A stretch of 64,000 bases of DNA from JAWLHU01 sp041690255 (lineage in GTDB: Bacteria; Bacillota; Sulfobacillia; Symbiobacteriales; Symbiobacteriaceae). A program made the translations under genes and the position numbers. Of the stretch, positions 1-8,877 are shown one piece after another. The stretch covers positions 124,001-188,000 of the forward strand of contig JAWLHU010000011.1 of assembly GCA_041690255.1 (NCBI GenBank), given 5' to 3'. The number at the start of each line of letters is the position of its first letter. Position 1 is the stretch's first letter. Below the pieces are notes generated by a model, which did not search any database, was not told the DNA's origin, and was given only the letters and a program-made list of their open reading frames with translations.

Positions 1-1054
1 AGCCGACCTCGGCCCCGAAGAGGATCCAACTGAGGAAGACGAAGGCCGAGGTGATGGTGATCGCAGCGAGGACGCCCTGGAGGGGGAGCATTCCCTTGAA
101 CATCGTCATGGTGATCCGGGGCATACCGAGGGCCCGGAACCTGGACTCGTTCTTCGCCATCATGCCGCCGGCCTCGGCCGAGATGACGGCGCACTCGGTG
201 CCGAAGCCCGATTTGGCCATGCCAATGCCGGCAATGATCCCGGCCAGGCTGGTACCGATCACGTAGAGCCAGCCCTTGCTGATCACGCCGCTCTTGTAGT
301 CCGGGTTTGTCAGGCCGCCCCAGAGCGCCACGCCGATCAGAGCGAGCAGGAAGGCCATGCCTGCCCAGCGCCAGGGGTCGGCCCAGGGGCGATAGCTCTT
401 GTCGTAGGTGGCCACGTCGTCAAGATGGCCCGCAGCGGCCGCCTTTTCGAGATAGGCCCTGGTCTCCTGGTGCTTGAACGACTGGGTCATCGCTTTGATC
501 TTGCTGAGGCCCCAGAATCCGGAGAAGCCACCGATGCCCATGAAGAGAACGGCAATGGTGGAGTTGATGTTGGCCAGCGGAAGGCCGCCGAGCAAGTGGT
601 TCAGGGTGCATCCGCCAGCAAGCCGGGTGCCGTACGAGAAGATGGCGCCGCCAAAGAAGGTGATGAGCAGCACCTTCTTGTCGTACTTGACGAAGGTCCG
701 GAACTCTCCCTCCATAATACCGACGATAAATCCACCGACAATCATGCCGATGATCGGCCACCAGACATCGGGCTTGAAAACCTGCCCGTAGAGGTTGAGC
801 GAGTCACCGATCAGCGCCACCTCAAGGCCACGGAACATGGCGCCCAGGCCCGTAGTGACCGTCAGGGGATCGGCGCTCAGCGGCTTGCCGGCCTGCGCAG
901 CCCGGATCATGTTCGTCACCATGTAGATGATCTGTGCCAATCCAAAGGTGACCCCGGCCCAGAAGAAGGACCACTGACGGGCGAAGAGGCGACGGAGAAG
1001 ACCAGGCTGTGCGGCGGGTTCGGTGCGCAGTTGCGGGATTGCACTAGAGGCCAA
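1..1054 (-). CDS. YeeE/YedE-family sulfur-compound membrane transporter, C-terminus off the window
   Basis: The minus strand from a TTG at 1054 stays open to the window edge (about 351 codons). It encodes a polytopic membrane protein of the YeeE/YedE family. Members import thiosulfate, and some are linked to selenium use. Seen: glycine-rich hydrophobic segments with the two Cys-containing signatures typical of the family, RLAGGCTLNHLLGG about a third of the way in and GFGTECAVISAEAGG near the end. The TTG start is chosen because AAGGGGGAG lies 6 nt upstream; an ATG at 1074 is in another frame. A sulfurtransferase (TusA/YedF) often follows this gene but would be outside the window. Substrate is inferred only from family. 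Confidence 0.85.
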   Translation of the reverse strand, partial: MASSAIPQLRTEPAAQPGLLRRLFARQWSFFWAGVTFGLAQIIYMVTNMIRAAQAGKPLSADPLTVTTGLGAMFRGLEVALIGDSLNLYGQVFKPDVWWPIIGMIVGGFIVGIMEGEFRTFVKYDKKVLLITFFGGAIFSYGTRLAGGCTLNHLLGGLPLANINSTIAVLFMGIGGFSGFWGLSKIKAMTQSFKHQETRAYLEKAAAAGHLDDVATYDKSYRPWADPWRWAGMAFLLALIGVALWGGLTNPDYKSGVISKGWLYVIGTSLAGIIAGIGMAKSGFGTECAVISAEAGGMMAKNESRFRALGMPRITMTMFKGMLPLQGVLAAITITSAFVFLSWILFGAEVG

Positions 1055-1196
1055 GAGAGACTCCCCCTTTTCATGCTGCGGGTGCCCTCGGCGGGCCCCG
1101 ACCTGCCCTCACCATACCCCGGGGGCTTCGCAGCGTCCAATATCGTCTCACAATACGGGGGCATGAGCCTTTCCTATGGGGTATCCACACCGTCGT

Positions 1197-1222
1197 AACG
1201 CCGTTTTTCGCCAAACGGCGTT
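1197..1222. promoter_or_regulatory. Perfect 10-bp inverted repeat between divergent genes
   Basis: AACGCCGTTT and AAACGGCGTT flank a 6-nt centre and are followed on the plus strand by TTTTCTTT. The shape suits a terminator. However, no plus-strand gene precedes it and the flanking genes diverge, so an operator is equally possible. The rest of 1055-1393 shows no gene or clear promoter. Confidence 0.5.
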
Positions 1223-1393
1223 TTCTTTATGACAGTCTTTTCAACCTTGAAGGTAAATCGGCACGATGGTGGCGAAATAATGTGCAACCAAACGATTGGT
1301 AGCTTGACGAAATACCCTGATCCCGGATGATCCGTCCCGCGGATTTCTTGCCGAGTCGTTGGAATTCAGGGTGCATTGGAGCGATTGGGCCGT

Positions 1394-2215
1394 ATGTATG
1401 AGGTAGAACGCTTTGGGCCGGTGGTTCGGATTCGAATGTGCCGGCCGATTTTGGGAAGACCCACGCTCTGGGTTCACGCCTTCTGGATCGATGGCCTGCT
1501 GATCGACAGCGGGTGCCGCCACACCGTACCTGATCTGATGAAGGCCCTGGACCGGGAGGGTCTGACCGTGGAGCAACTGGTCAACACCCACTCCCACGAG
1601 GATCACGTGGCGGGTAACGCCGCCCTCGCGCAGAGGTACGGCGTCACGCCCCGAGCGCACCCGCTCGCCCTCCCGCGGCTGGCTACGCCCGAGACCAGGA
1701 CGGAGATGCACTTCTATCGCCGGCTGATCTGGGGACTGGTGGGCGATTCGGTAGCCGGCGAGGCGCTGGGGGCGGTTGTCGAGACCGACCGCTACCGGTT
1801 TGCCGTCCACTTCACCCCGGGTCATGCCCCTGACCACATCGCCCTCCACGAAGAGCGAGAGGGCTGGCTCTTCAGTGGGGATCTCATGATTTCGCCCAGG
1901 CTGACGGTGGTCCGGCCCACTGAGGATCCACCGGTCCTGCTGGAGTCCATGCGACACCTGGCTGGGCTCCCGGTCCGCCGGCTCTTCTGCTCTCACGCCT
2001 ACCGAGTCTCCGACTCCGCCGGCCCCCTGATCATGAAGATCGCCTTCTGGGAGCAGTTGCAGAAGGAGGCCAGGGAGCTTCACCGGCAGGGTCTCTCTCC
2101 GTCCACTATCACCCGTCGGCTTCTGCCCGGCGGGGGATTGATCGAGCCGTTCTCCCGGGGTGACTACGCCCGCAAGCATCTGATACGTGGCCTCCTGGGA
2201 GAGGGAGGGGATTAG
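1394..2215 (+). CDS. MBL-fold metallo-hydrolase
   Basis: Metallo-beta-lactamase-fold hydrolase of about 273 aa. The zinc-binding THSHEDH motif is near residue 66, a GH within TPGHAPDH comes later, SGDL follows, and a CSHAY segment supplies the last His. Such proteins hydrolyse thioesters, lactones or other esters; the substrate cannot be read from sequence. The ATG at 1394 is preferred, with TTGGAG about 12 nt upstream. An in-frame TTG at 1376 would add six residues and cannot be excluded. The acyl-CoA ligase starts 33 nt downstream, so a shared transcript and a role in acyl-thioester metabolism are plausible. Confidence 0.85.
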   Translation: MYEVERFGPVVRIRMCRPILGRPTLWVHAFWIDGLLIDSGCRHTVPDLMKALDREGLTVEQLVNTHSHEDHVAGNAALAQRYGVTPRAHPLALPRLATPETRTEMHFYRRLIWGLVGDSVAGEALGAVVETDRYRFAVHFTPGHAPDHIALHEEREGWLFSGDLMISPRLTVVRPTEDPPVLLESMRHLAGLPVRRLFCSHAYRVSDSAGPLIMKIAFWEQLQKEARELHRQGLSPSTITRRLLPGGGLIEPFSRGDYARKHLIRGLLGEGGD

Positions 2216-2248
2216 GCTCCGATACACAGAGAGGGGGGCGACATCATC

Positions 2249-3913
2249 ATGGAGCGGCCATATCTGAAGCGCTATCCGGATGGGGTGAAGTGGGATATCA
2301 CGTTTCCGGAGGTACCCGCCTACCAGTTTTTCTTCGAGCAGGTGCAGAAGTACCCCGATCGCACGGCCCTGATCTTCCTGGGAAAGCAGATCTCATACCG
2401 GGAGTTGGGGGAGCAGGTTGACCGGTTCGCAGCGGCGCTGCAGCGCAGGTACAACATCCGAAAGGGGGACCGGGTGGGGATCATTCTGCCGAACTCCCCC
2501 CAGAACGTGATCGCGACCATCAGCGCGCAGCGCATTGGGGCCATTCCCGTCCAGTTCAATCCCATGTATGTCACCCGGGAGATCGAGTACCAGGTGAAGG
2601 ACTCCGGCTGTCGGGTGATGATCACGCTGGATCTCTTCTGGCAGAAGGTACGGGAGGCCGGCGGCGTCGAGCACTACATATGGACGGGAATGCAGGACTA
2701 CCTCTCCTTCCCGCTCAGCTTCCTCTACAAGCTGAAGGCGAAGCCGCCCAAGGTTCCCGCCAGCGATGCAGCCCATTTCGCTGACCTGCTGAAGGAGAGT
2801 GCGGAGGGGCTCCAGATCCCGCCGATTAATCCGAAGGATGACCTGGCGGTCCTGATCTACACAGGTGGGACCACCGGCCTCTCCAAGGGCGTCATGCTGA
2901 CCCACTTCAACATTGCCTCGAACATTACCCAGATCCAGGAGTGGCTGCACCGGGAGGACCGGCATGATATCGTGCTGGGTGTCCTGCCCATGTTCCACTC
3001 CTATGGCTTCACGGCGACCGTGGGCCTGGCGCTCTCCTCCGGCTCTACCTGCGTCCTGGTGCCCCGATTTGATGCGGTGGATCTGCTGAAGACGATCACC
3101 AGGTACAAGCCGACCTCCTTCCCCGGCATTCCGACTATGTACACCGGGCTGCTCAATCATCCGGATGTGGCGAAGTACGACCTGAGCTCCATCGAGTTCT
3201 GCGTCTCCGGCGCCATGGCGATGCCCGTTGAACTGATGCGCCAGTTCGAGAGCGTCACGGGTGCGAATATTATGGAGGGGTACGGCCTGACAGAGTGCTC
3301 GCCGGTCACCCATGCCAACCCGCTGAAGGGGACCCGCAAGCCGGGCACCGTCGGCCTGCCCTACCCTGGGACGGACGTCCGGATCGTCGACCTGGAGACC
3401 GGTGCCGACCTGCCGGTGGGACAGGAGGGCGAGGTGCTGCTGCGCGGCCCGCAGGTCATGAAGGGCTATTGGAACAAGCCGGAGGAGACGGATGCGGTCC
3501 TGATCGATGGCTGGCTCTATACCGGGGATATCGGGAAGATGGATGAGGACGGCTACCTCGCCATCGTGGATCGCAAGAAGGACATGATCATCGCCAGCGG
3601 CTTCAATATCTACCCGCGGGAGATCGATGAGATCCTTTACCAGCATCCGGCGGTGAAGGAGGCCTGCACGGTCGGTGTGCCCGACGAGTACCGGGGCGAG
3701 ACGGTCAAGGCCTTCGTGGTCCTGAAGGAGGGTGCGGCCGCCACCGAGGAGGAGATCCTTGCGTTCTGCAAGGAGCGGCTGGCGGCCTACAAGCGGCCTC
3801 GCATGGTCGAGTTCCTGCCGGAGCTGCCCAAGTCGACGGTCGGCAAGGTGCTGCGCCGGGTTCTGGCGGATCGGGAGAAGGAGAAGGTAGCGATCGCCGC
3901 CGGCAGGCAGTAG
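2249..3913 (+). CDS. Long-chain acyl-CoA ligase (AMP-forming)
   Basis: ANL-superfamily ligase, 554 aa, full length for the family. It activates fatty acids to acyl-AMP and then acyl-CoA, the entry step of beta-oxidation. Seen: the P-loop-like motif YTGGTTGLSKG at residues 204-214, the adenine-binding GYGLTE motif, YTGDIGKMDEDGYL, and the hinge DRKKDMI followed by the C-terminal catalytic Lys region (KSTVGKVLRR). ATG is preceded by a purine-rich GAGAGGGGGG. It begins a same-strand run ending at 8025 (CoA transferase, regulator, SCP2, SDR, thiolase), likely one lipid-use operon. Chain-length preference is not readable. Confidence 0.93.
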   Translation: MERPYLKRYPDGVKWDITFPEVPAYQFFFEQVQKYPDRTALIFLGKQISYRELGEQVDRFAAALQRRYNIRKGDRVGIILPNSPQNVIATISAQRIGAIPVQFNPMYVTREIEYQVKDSGCRVMITLDLFWQKVREAGGVEHYIWTGMQDYLSFPLSFLYKLKAKPPKVPASDAAHFADLLKESAEGLQIPPINPKDDLAVLIYTGGTTGLSKGVMLTHFNIASNITQIQEWLHREDRHDIVLGVLPMFHSYGFTATVGLALSSGSTCVLVPRFDAVDLLKTITRYKPTSFPGIPTMYTGLLNHPDVAKYDLSSIEFCVSGAMAMPVELMRQFESVTGANIMEGYGLTECSPVTHANPLKGTRKPGTVGLPYPGTDVRIVDLETGADLPVGQEGEVLLRGPQVMKGYWNKPEETDAVLIDGWLYTGDIGKMDEDGYLAIVDRKKDMIIASGFNIYPREIDEILYQHPAVKEACTVGVPDEYRGETVKAFVVLKEGAAATEEEILAFCKERLAAYKRPRMVEFLPELPKSTVGKVLRRVLADREKEKVAIAAGRQ

Positions 3914-3933
3914 CGTGTGAAGGGGGTGGGCTT

Positions 3934-5001
3934 GTGCAGCCATTGGCAGGGGTTACCGTCCTGGACCTGACCCGCCTGCTGCCAGGACCGTATGGGACCT
4001 GGCTACTCAGGAGCTGGGGAGCGCGCGTGATCAAGGTGGAGGATCCGCTGGTCGGAGACTACTTGCGGGAGGCACAGCCCCTCTGGTTCGCCCATCTGAA
4101 TGCCGGGGCTGAGTCCGTGAGCATTGACCTCAAGAAGCCGGCCGGCCGGGAACTCTTCCTGCGGATGGTCCCCAAGGCCTCGATCGTGCTGGAGGGGTTC
4201 CGCCCGGGTGTCATGGAGCGGCTCGGCCTGGATTATGCGACCCTGGCTGAGCGAAATCCGACCCTGGTGCTCGTCTCCCTGAGCGGCTACCATTCCGAGG
4301 GGCCCCGGGCCACCCGAGCCGGCCATGACCTGAACTACCTGGCCCACAGCGGCCTCCTCTCACTCATGGAGAGTGCCCCTGCCTTCCAGTTAGGCGACCT
4401 CTCGGGCGGTCTCATGGCGGCGACCGGGGCGCTTGCCGCCCTGTACGGTGCCCGGACCACCGGGCGTGGAAGCCATGTCCAGATCTCGATCACCGATACC
4501 CTCAAGGCGTTCAGCGCCCTACAGGCTGTTGACGCGATGGCAGGAATATCTCTGGACCGGGAGGAGATGATGTTGGGGGGAGGCCTTCCCTGCTACCGGC
4601 TCTATCGCACGGCCGATGGTGGGCAGGTCTCCCTCGCTGCCCTGGAGCCGAAGTTCTGGGCGCAGTTCTGCGCGGCGGTGGAGCGGCCCGACTGGGTGGG
4701 GCGGCAGACCGACCCGGAGCTGCGGGACGAACTCTCGGCCCTCTTCCGCTCCAAGACCCTGCGGGAGTGGCATCGGGTGGCGGATCAGGCGCCCGACGCC
4801 TGCCTGGACCCGGTCCTGCCGGTTGGCCAGGCCGTGCAGACCCGTGAGGAGCTGCAGCCTGTCCGCTTCGGCCCGTCGCGGCCGATCAGCGAGGGTCCGG
4901 CTCCGGAGCGGGGGGCCCATTCGCGGAAGTTCCTGCTGGAGTTAGGTCTTTCGGAGCAGGAAATACTGGCCCTCGCCGCCGAAGGGACCATTGGTGTGTG
5001 A
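3934..5001 (+). CDS. Family III CoA transferase (CaiB/BaiF type)
   Basis: 355-aa family III CoA transferase, which moves CoA between acyl groups through an aspartyl-CoA thioester. Seen: N-terminal GVTVLDLTRLLPGPYGTWLL nucleotide-binding region, VIKVEDP, and the segment AGHDLNYLAHSG near residue 129 that carries the catalytic Asp region. GTG start with AAGGGGGTGGG upstream; the gap to the ligase stop is 20 nt. The same fold includes alpha-methylacyl-CoA racemases, so racemase activity is an alternative. Position between the acyl-CoA ligase and a TetR regulator supports work on acyl-CoAs. Confidence 0.88.
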   Translation: MQPLAGVTVLDLTRLLPGPYGTWLLRSWGARVIKVEDPLVGDYLREAQPLWFAHLNAGAESVSIDLKKPAGRELFLRMVPKASIVLEGFRPGVMERLGLDYATLAERNPTLVLVSLSGYHSEGPRATRAGHDLNYLAHSGLLSLMESAPAFQLGDLSGGLMAATGALAALYGARTTGRGSHVQISITDTLKAFSALQAVDAMAGISLDREEMMLGGGLPCYRLYRTADGGQVSLAALEPKFWAQFCAAVERPDWVGRQTDPELRDELSALFRSKTLREWHRVADQAPDACLDPVLPVGQAVQTREELQPVRFGPSRPISEGPAPERGAHSRKFLLELGLSEQEILALAAEGTIGV

Positions 5002-5047
5002 GTCGCCGCACCGCTCAATCCGTGGCATGTATGTAGGAGGCCCTCAT

Positions 5048-5650
5048 GTGAGTAACAAGCAAGCAGAGATCATGCAGGCGGCGATCAGCCTCTTTCAGCA
5101 GAAGGGGTATCACGCCACATCTATGCAGGATATCGCCGATGCGGTCGGGCTGCAGAAGGGCAGCCTCTACCATTACATCTCCGGCAAAGAGGATCTGCTG
5201 GTCGTGATCATGCACGACGCCCTGGGCCAGTACAACGCCCGCCTGGCCGCCGTCAAGGGGCTCGACCTGCCGGTCCGGCAGCGGTTGGAGATGGCGGTTC
5301 GCCACCATTTGCAGGGGATCGCCGAGAACCTGGGCATGCTGACCATCTTCCTGCGGGAGAGCTACGCGCTCCGCCCCGAGCAGCAGGAGCAGATCACCCG
5401 GGAGAGCGACCGCTACAATCGCATGTTTGAGGAGCTCTTCGCCGAGGGCGTCGCCTCCGGTGAGGTGCGCGCCCTGGATCCGAAGCTGGCGACCAGGACC
5501 GTCCTTGGCGCCTGTAACTGGATCTACCGCTGGTACCGGCCCGACGGACGGATGACGATCGGGGAGATGGGCGACTTCTTCATCGATCTGCTGTTTAACG
5601 GGATCGCAGCGGGTGCGCCCGCTTTACCGCACCTGGGACCCAATTCCTGA
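5048..5650 (+). CDS. TetR/AcrR-family regulator of the lipid cluster
   Basis: TetR-type repressor, 200 aa. The N-terminal helix-turn-helix is clear (TSMQDIADAVGLQKGSLYHY, then GKEDLL), followed by an all-helical ligand-binding half. The GTG at 5048 is chosen because AGGAGG sits 7 nt before it; the longer open frame from 4991 overlaps the preceding gene and lacks a site. Being embedded among acyl-CoA genes suggests it senses acyl-CoA or a fatty acid, like the FadR/FadR-like TetR proteins of Bacillus and Thermus. A candidate operator upstream of the acyl-CoA dehydrogenase (30273) may be one of its targets; this is inference. Confidence 0.92.
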   Translation: MSNKQAEIMQAAISLFQQKGYHATSMQDIADAVGLQKGSLYHYISGKEDLLVVIMHDALGQYNARLAAVKGLDLPVRQRLEMAVRHHLQGIAENLGMLTIFLRESYALRPEQQEQITRESDRYNRMFEELFAEGVASGEVRALDPKLATRTVLGACNWIYRWYRPDGRMTIGEMGDFFIDLLFNGIAAGAPALPHLGPNS

Positions 5651-5665
5651 GAGGAGAGATCTCAC

Positions 5666-5986
5666 GTGACGATTGCAGAGATGTTCAATGAAATGAAGGG
5701 GCGCCTGGCGGCCAATCCGGGGAAGGTGGCCACCCTGAAGGCCTCCTATCTCTTCGAACTGAGCGGCGATGGCGGCGGCACCTTCCATGCCACCTTCGAC
5801 AACGGCTCCTACGATATTGGCGAGGGCCCGATTGAGAACGCCGGCTGCACCGTGATTATGTCCGCTGCCGACTTCCAGGCCATGGCCGGTGGCAAGCTGA
5901 ACCCGACCGCGGCCTTCATGAGCGGCAAGCTGAAGATCAAGGGCGACATGGGTATGGCCATGAAGCTCCAGTCACTGATCGGCTAG
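5666..5986 (+). CDS. SCP2 sterol-carrier-domain protein
   Basis: Small single-domain SCP2-fold protein (106 aa) that would bind lipid or acyl-CoA in a hydrophobic pocket. Seen: the beta-rich stretch with DGGGTFHATFDNGSYDI and the typical C-terminal GKLKIKGDMGMAMKLQSLI. GTG start with GAGGAGAG upstream, 15 nt after the TetR stop, so co-transcribed. Stand-alone SCP2 proteins are common beside beta-oxidation genes and are thought to present or buffer acyl-CoAs. Confidence 0.88.
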   Translation: MTIAEMFNEMKGRLAANPGKVATLKASYLFELSGDGGGTFHATFDNGSYDIGEGPIENAGCTVIMSAADFQAMAGGKLNPTAAFMSGKLKIKGDMGMAMKLQSLIG

Positions 5987-6069
5987 GGCTTGCGGACCGG
6001 TATGCGCTATCTACGCCCCCATCGTATACGGAAAACGGTGGGGGCATCGCTTCGGGGAGTGGTGACTGA

Positions 6070-6900
6070 ATGTTTCGCTTAGAGGGAAAGGTGGCCCTGG
6101 TGACCGGCGGCTCCCGGGGGCTGGGGCGCGCCGATGCGCTGGCACTGGCCCGGGCCGGGGCCGATGTGATCATTACCGATATCCTCGTCGAGTCGGATGC
6201 GCAGGGGGAGGAGACCGCGGAGAAGTACGGACCCCTGGCCCAGGTCATGCGCTCCACGGGTGCTGTCTACGCGGAGCAGACCAGGGATGCGATCCGGTCC
6301 ATGGGGCGCCGCTCCGAAGCGTACAAGATGGATGTGACCGACCGCGAGCAGGTCCGTGCCGTCATGGAGAGGGCCGTGGCGGAGTTCGGTGCCATTCACA
6401 TCCTGGTCAACAATGCGGGCACCCTGGACCACACCGCCCAGATCGATCAGCAGTCCGACGAGTTCTGGGAGCGGGACCTGCGGGTCAACCTGACCGGCGC
6501 CTACAACTGCGCCAAGGCGGTCTGGCCCTACATGAAGCAGCAGAAGTGGGGGCGGATTATCAACATGGCCTCGGTCGCCGGGACGCTGGGCGGCTATGGC
6601 CAGGCCTCCTATTCGACCACCAAGGCCGGCCTGCTGGGGCTGACCAGAACCCTGGCGCTGGAGGGCGCCCGGCACGGGATCACGGCGAACGCCATCGTGC
6701 CCGGGATCATTGCCACTGAGGCCTACAATGTGTCCAACCCCAAGATGAGGGAGCGCATGGAGGCCCGGACCGCCTTCAAGCGGCCTGGCAGGCCGGAGGA
6801 TATCGCCCACGCCATCACCTTCCTCTGCACGGAGGAGGCGGGCTACATAACCGGGGTGGGGCTGCCGGTGGCGGGTGGCATCGATCTCTTTACATTCTAG
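6070..6900 (+). CDS. SDR-family oxidoreductase
   Basis: Classical short-chain dehydrogenase/reductase, 276 aa. Cofactor motif TGGSRGLG at residues 12-19, NNAG at 114-117, catalytic Ser in NMAS near 168 and YSTTK at 181-185. An Asp ending beta-2 (ITDI) favours NAD(H). About 30 extra residues lie between beta-2 and the DVTD loop (residues 40-80), longer than the FabG average of about 245 aa. Likely oxidises or reduces a hydroxyacyl-CoA or related substrate, given the thiolase directly behind it. Confidence 0.9.
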   Translation: MFRLEGKVALVTGGSRGLGRADALALARAGADVIITDILVESDAQGEETAEKYGPLAQVMRSTGAVYAEQTRDAIRSMGRRSEAYKMDVTDREQVRAVMERAVAEFGAIHILVNNAGTLDHTAQIDQQSDEFWERDLRVNLTGAYNCAKAVWPYMKQQKWGRIINMASVAGTLGGYGQASYSTTKAGLLGLTRTLALEGARHGITANAIVPGIIATEAYNVSNPKMRERMEARTAFKRPGRPEDIAHAITFLCTEEAGYITGVGLPVAGGIDLFTF

Positions 6901-6912
6901 GGGGTGAGTCCG

Positions 6913-8025
6913 TTGGAAGCCTGGATTATTGATGCGATCCGGACCCCGACCGGCAAGAAGAAGGGGACGCTCTCAACCGTCCGGGCCGATGAGATCGCCG
7001 CACAGACACTGAAGGCACTCGTATCGCGGATCGGCCTCGATCCGGCTCAGGTGGAGGATGTGATCATGGGCTGCGTCACCCCGATTGGGGAGCAGGGGTG
7101 GAACATCGGCCGGCAGGCGGCGCTCATGGCGGGATTCCCGCTGGAGACCTGCGGCGTCCAGCTCAACCGCATGTGCGGCTCCGGCCTCCAGGCGATCAAC
7201 TGGGCGGCCCAGGGGATCATCTCCGGCACCCACGACCTGATGATCGGCGCCGGCGTGGAGGGGATGAGCCGCACCCCCATGGGCTCAGATGGCGGCGACC
7301 TCTCCCCGGTGCTGACCGAGATGTACGAGATCATCCCCCAGCATCTGAGTGCGGAGCGGATCGCCAAGCAGTGGGGCTTCTCCCGGCAGGACCTGGACGC
7401 CTACTCGCTGGAGAGCCATCGCCGGGCGGCCAGGGCGCAGGATGAGGGGCGGTTCGCCAAAGAGATCGTCCCGGTTCTCGGATTGTCGTTCGATGAGACC
7501 GTCCGGCGCGACACCAGCATGGAGAAGCTCGCTGCGCTGCCCTCGCTCTTCCCGCCTGATGGCGTGACCCACGCCGGCAACTCCTCGCAGATCTGCGACG
7601 GGGCGGCGGCGGTGCTGGTCGCCTCCCCGGCGAAGGCGCAGGAGCTGGGGCTGAAGCCCAGGGCGAAGGTCCGGGCGATGGCGATCCAGGGGGTCGATCC
7701 TACGCTGATGCTGCACGGCGTCATGCCGGTGACGGAGAAGGTGCTGAAGAAGGCGGGGCTGAGCCTGAGCGATATCGACCTGTTCGAGGTGAATGAGGCA
7801 TTTGCATCGGTGCCGCTGGCCTGGATGAAGGACCTGAAGGTACCCCATGAGAAGCTGAACGTGAACGGCGGGGCGATCGCGCTGGGGCATCCGCTGGGGG
7901 CGTCGGGGGCGCGGATCACGGCCACCCTGCTCGCCGAGATGGAGCGGCGGGACGCCACCTTCGGGCTGGCGACGATGTGCATCGGGTTCGGGATGGCGAT
8001 TGCGACGATCTTCGAGCGGATGTAG
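6913..8025 (+). CDS. Thiolase (acetyl-CoA acyltransferase)
   Basis: Thiolase of about 370 aa, catalysing thiolytic cleavage of 3-ketoacyl-CoA or the reverse condensation. Seen: nucleophilic Cys in NRMCGSGLQA near residue 88, NEAFA, the His in GGAIALGHPLGASGAR and the C-terminal Cys in TMCIGFGMA (usual form CxGGG, so one Gly is Phe here). TTG at 6913 is preferred: the frame is open from GTG 6904, but that GTG lies inside the TAGGGGGTGA binding site. Last gene before the terminator at 8037. Confidence 0.9.
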   Translation: MEAWIIDAIRTPTGKKKGTLSTVRADEIAAQTLKALVSRIGLDPAQVEDVIMGCVTPIGEQGWNIGRQAALMAGFPLETCGVQLNRMCGSGLQAINWAAQGIISGTHDLMIGAGVEGMSRTPMGSDGGDLSPVLTEMYEIIPQHLSAERIAKQWGFSRQDLDAYSLESHRRAARAQDEGRFAKEIVPVLGLSFDETVRRDTSMEKLAALPSLFPPDGVTHAGNSSQICDGAAAVLVASPAKAQELGLKPRAKVRAMAIQGVDPTLMLHGVMPVTEKVLKKAGLSLSDIDLFEVNEAFASVPLAWMKDLKVPHEKLNVNGGAIALGHPLGASGARITATLLAEMERRDATFGLATMCIGFGMAIATIFERM

Positions 8026-8036
8026 CCTGAGCGAGG

Positions 8037-8069
8037 GCGCAGGGGGCAGATGACCCCTGCGCTTTCTTG
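8037..8069 (+). terminator. Rho-independent terminator of the lipid operon
   Basis: Perfect 9-bp stem GCGCAGGGG / CCCCTGCGC with an 8-nt loop, followed by TTTCTT, 11 nt after the thiolase stop. Confidence 0.85.
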
Positions 8070-8128
8070 CGAATTCATGAAGCTCCGGGGAAGATTGGGT
8101 CATCCTAATCCCCGGAGGGGATGAACGC

Positions 8129-8836
8129 GTGCGGTTCTGGAACATGACCATTGCGACCCTGCTGGCTTTTGGCGTCACCTTCACCATGGTGCGGCTGATC
8201 GGCAAGAAGCAGATCTCGACCATGACCTTCTGGGACCTGGTCTCGGCGATCGCCCTGGGCTCCCTGGCGGCGAACATCATCGTCAATACGGATGTGCCGC
8301 TCTGGACCTCTGCCTGGGTGGTGGTCCTCTGGGGCGGGCTCGCCCTGCTCATGGGCTGGGCCGCCCTGCAGAACCGGAAGGTCCGGGGTGTCGTCCAGGG
8401 CATGCCGACGGTGATCATCTCGAACGGCAAGGTCCTGGAAGGGGTGATGCGCAAGGAGCGGCTCAACATGGACCTGCTGCTGACCGAGCTGCGAGCGGCG
8501 GGGGTCTTCAGCCTGGCGGATGTGGAGTTCGCCATTCTGGAGCCGAACGGCAAGATCAGCGTGCTGAAGAAGTCGCAGGTGCAGCCCGTCACCCCGAAGG
8601 ACCTGAAGCTGAGCACCAGCTACAAGGGGTTGACCAACACCGTCCTGCTGGATGGCGAGATCCTGCCGGAGAACCTGAACCGGCTGGGGCTCAGTACCGA
8701 ATGGCTCCTCGCCCAACTGGCCAGCCAGGGGATCGATGACCCGGCAGATGTCTTCTACGCCGAGTTGGGCACCGATGGCACGCTCTACGTGGACCGGCGG
8801 GCGGACCAGCAGGTTGAGAGGTGGCAGCAGCACTAA
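8129..8836 (+). CDS. YetF/DUF421-family membrane protein
   Basis: 235-aa DUF421 (YetF/YdfR) protein. The N-terminal ~80 residues hold three hydrophobic segments with the family signature RLIGKKQISTMTFWDLV. A cytosolic domain follows with PTVIISNGKVLEGVMRKERL and a FAILEPNGKISVL beta-hairpin. Family members are inner-membrane proteins of unknown function, several expressed in sporulating cells. GTG start, GGAGGGG about 8 nt upstream. Monocistronic: terminators lie on both sides. Confidence 0.9.
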   Translation: MRFWNMTIATLLAFGVTFTMVRLIGKKQISTMTFWDLVSAIALGSLAANIIVNTDVPLWTSAWVVVLWGGLALLMGWAALQNRKVRGVVQGMPTVIISNGKVLEGVMRKERLNMDLLLTELRAAGVFSLADVEFAILEPNGKISVLKKSQVQPVTPKDLKLSTSYKGLTNTVLLDGEILPENLNRLGLSTEWLLAQLASQGIDDPADVFYAELGTDGTLYVDRRADQQVERWQQH

Positions 8837-8860
8837 CGGCCAGGCGCTATGCCTGGCCGT
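8836..8860 (+). terminator. Terminator after the YetF-like gene
   Basis: ACGGCCAGGC / GCCTGGCCGT, loop GCTAT, then CCTTCC, beginning at the stop codon. An almost identical 25-bp hairpin recurs at 9520-9544. Confidence 0.75.
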
Positions 8861-8877
8861 CCTTCCACCTGCAGTCC

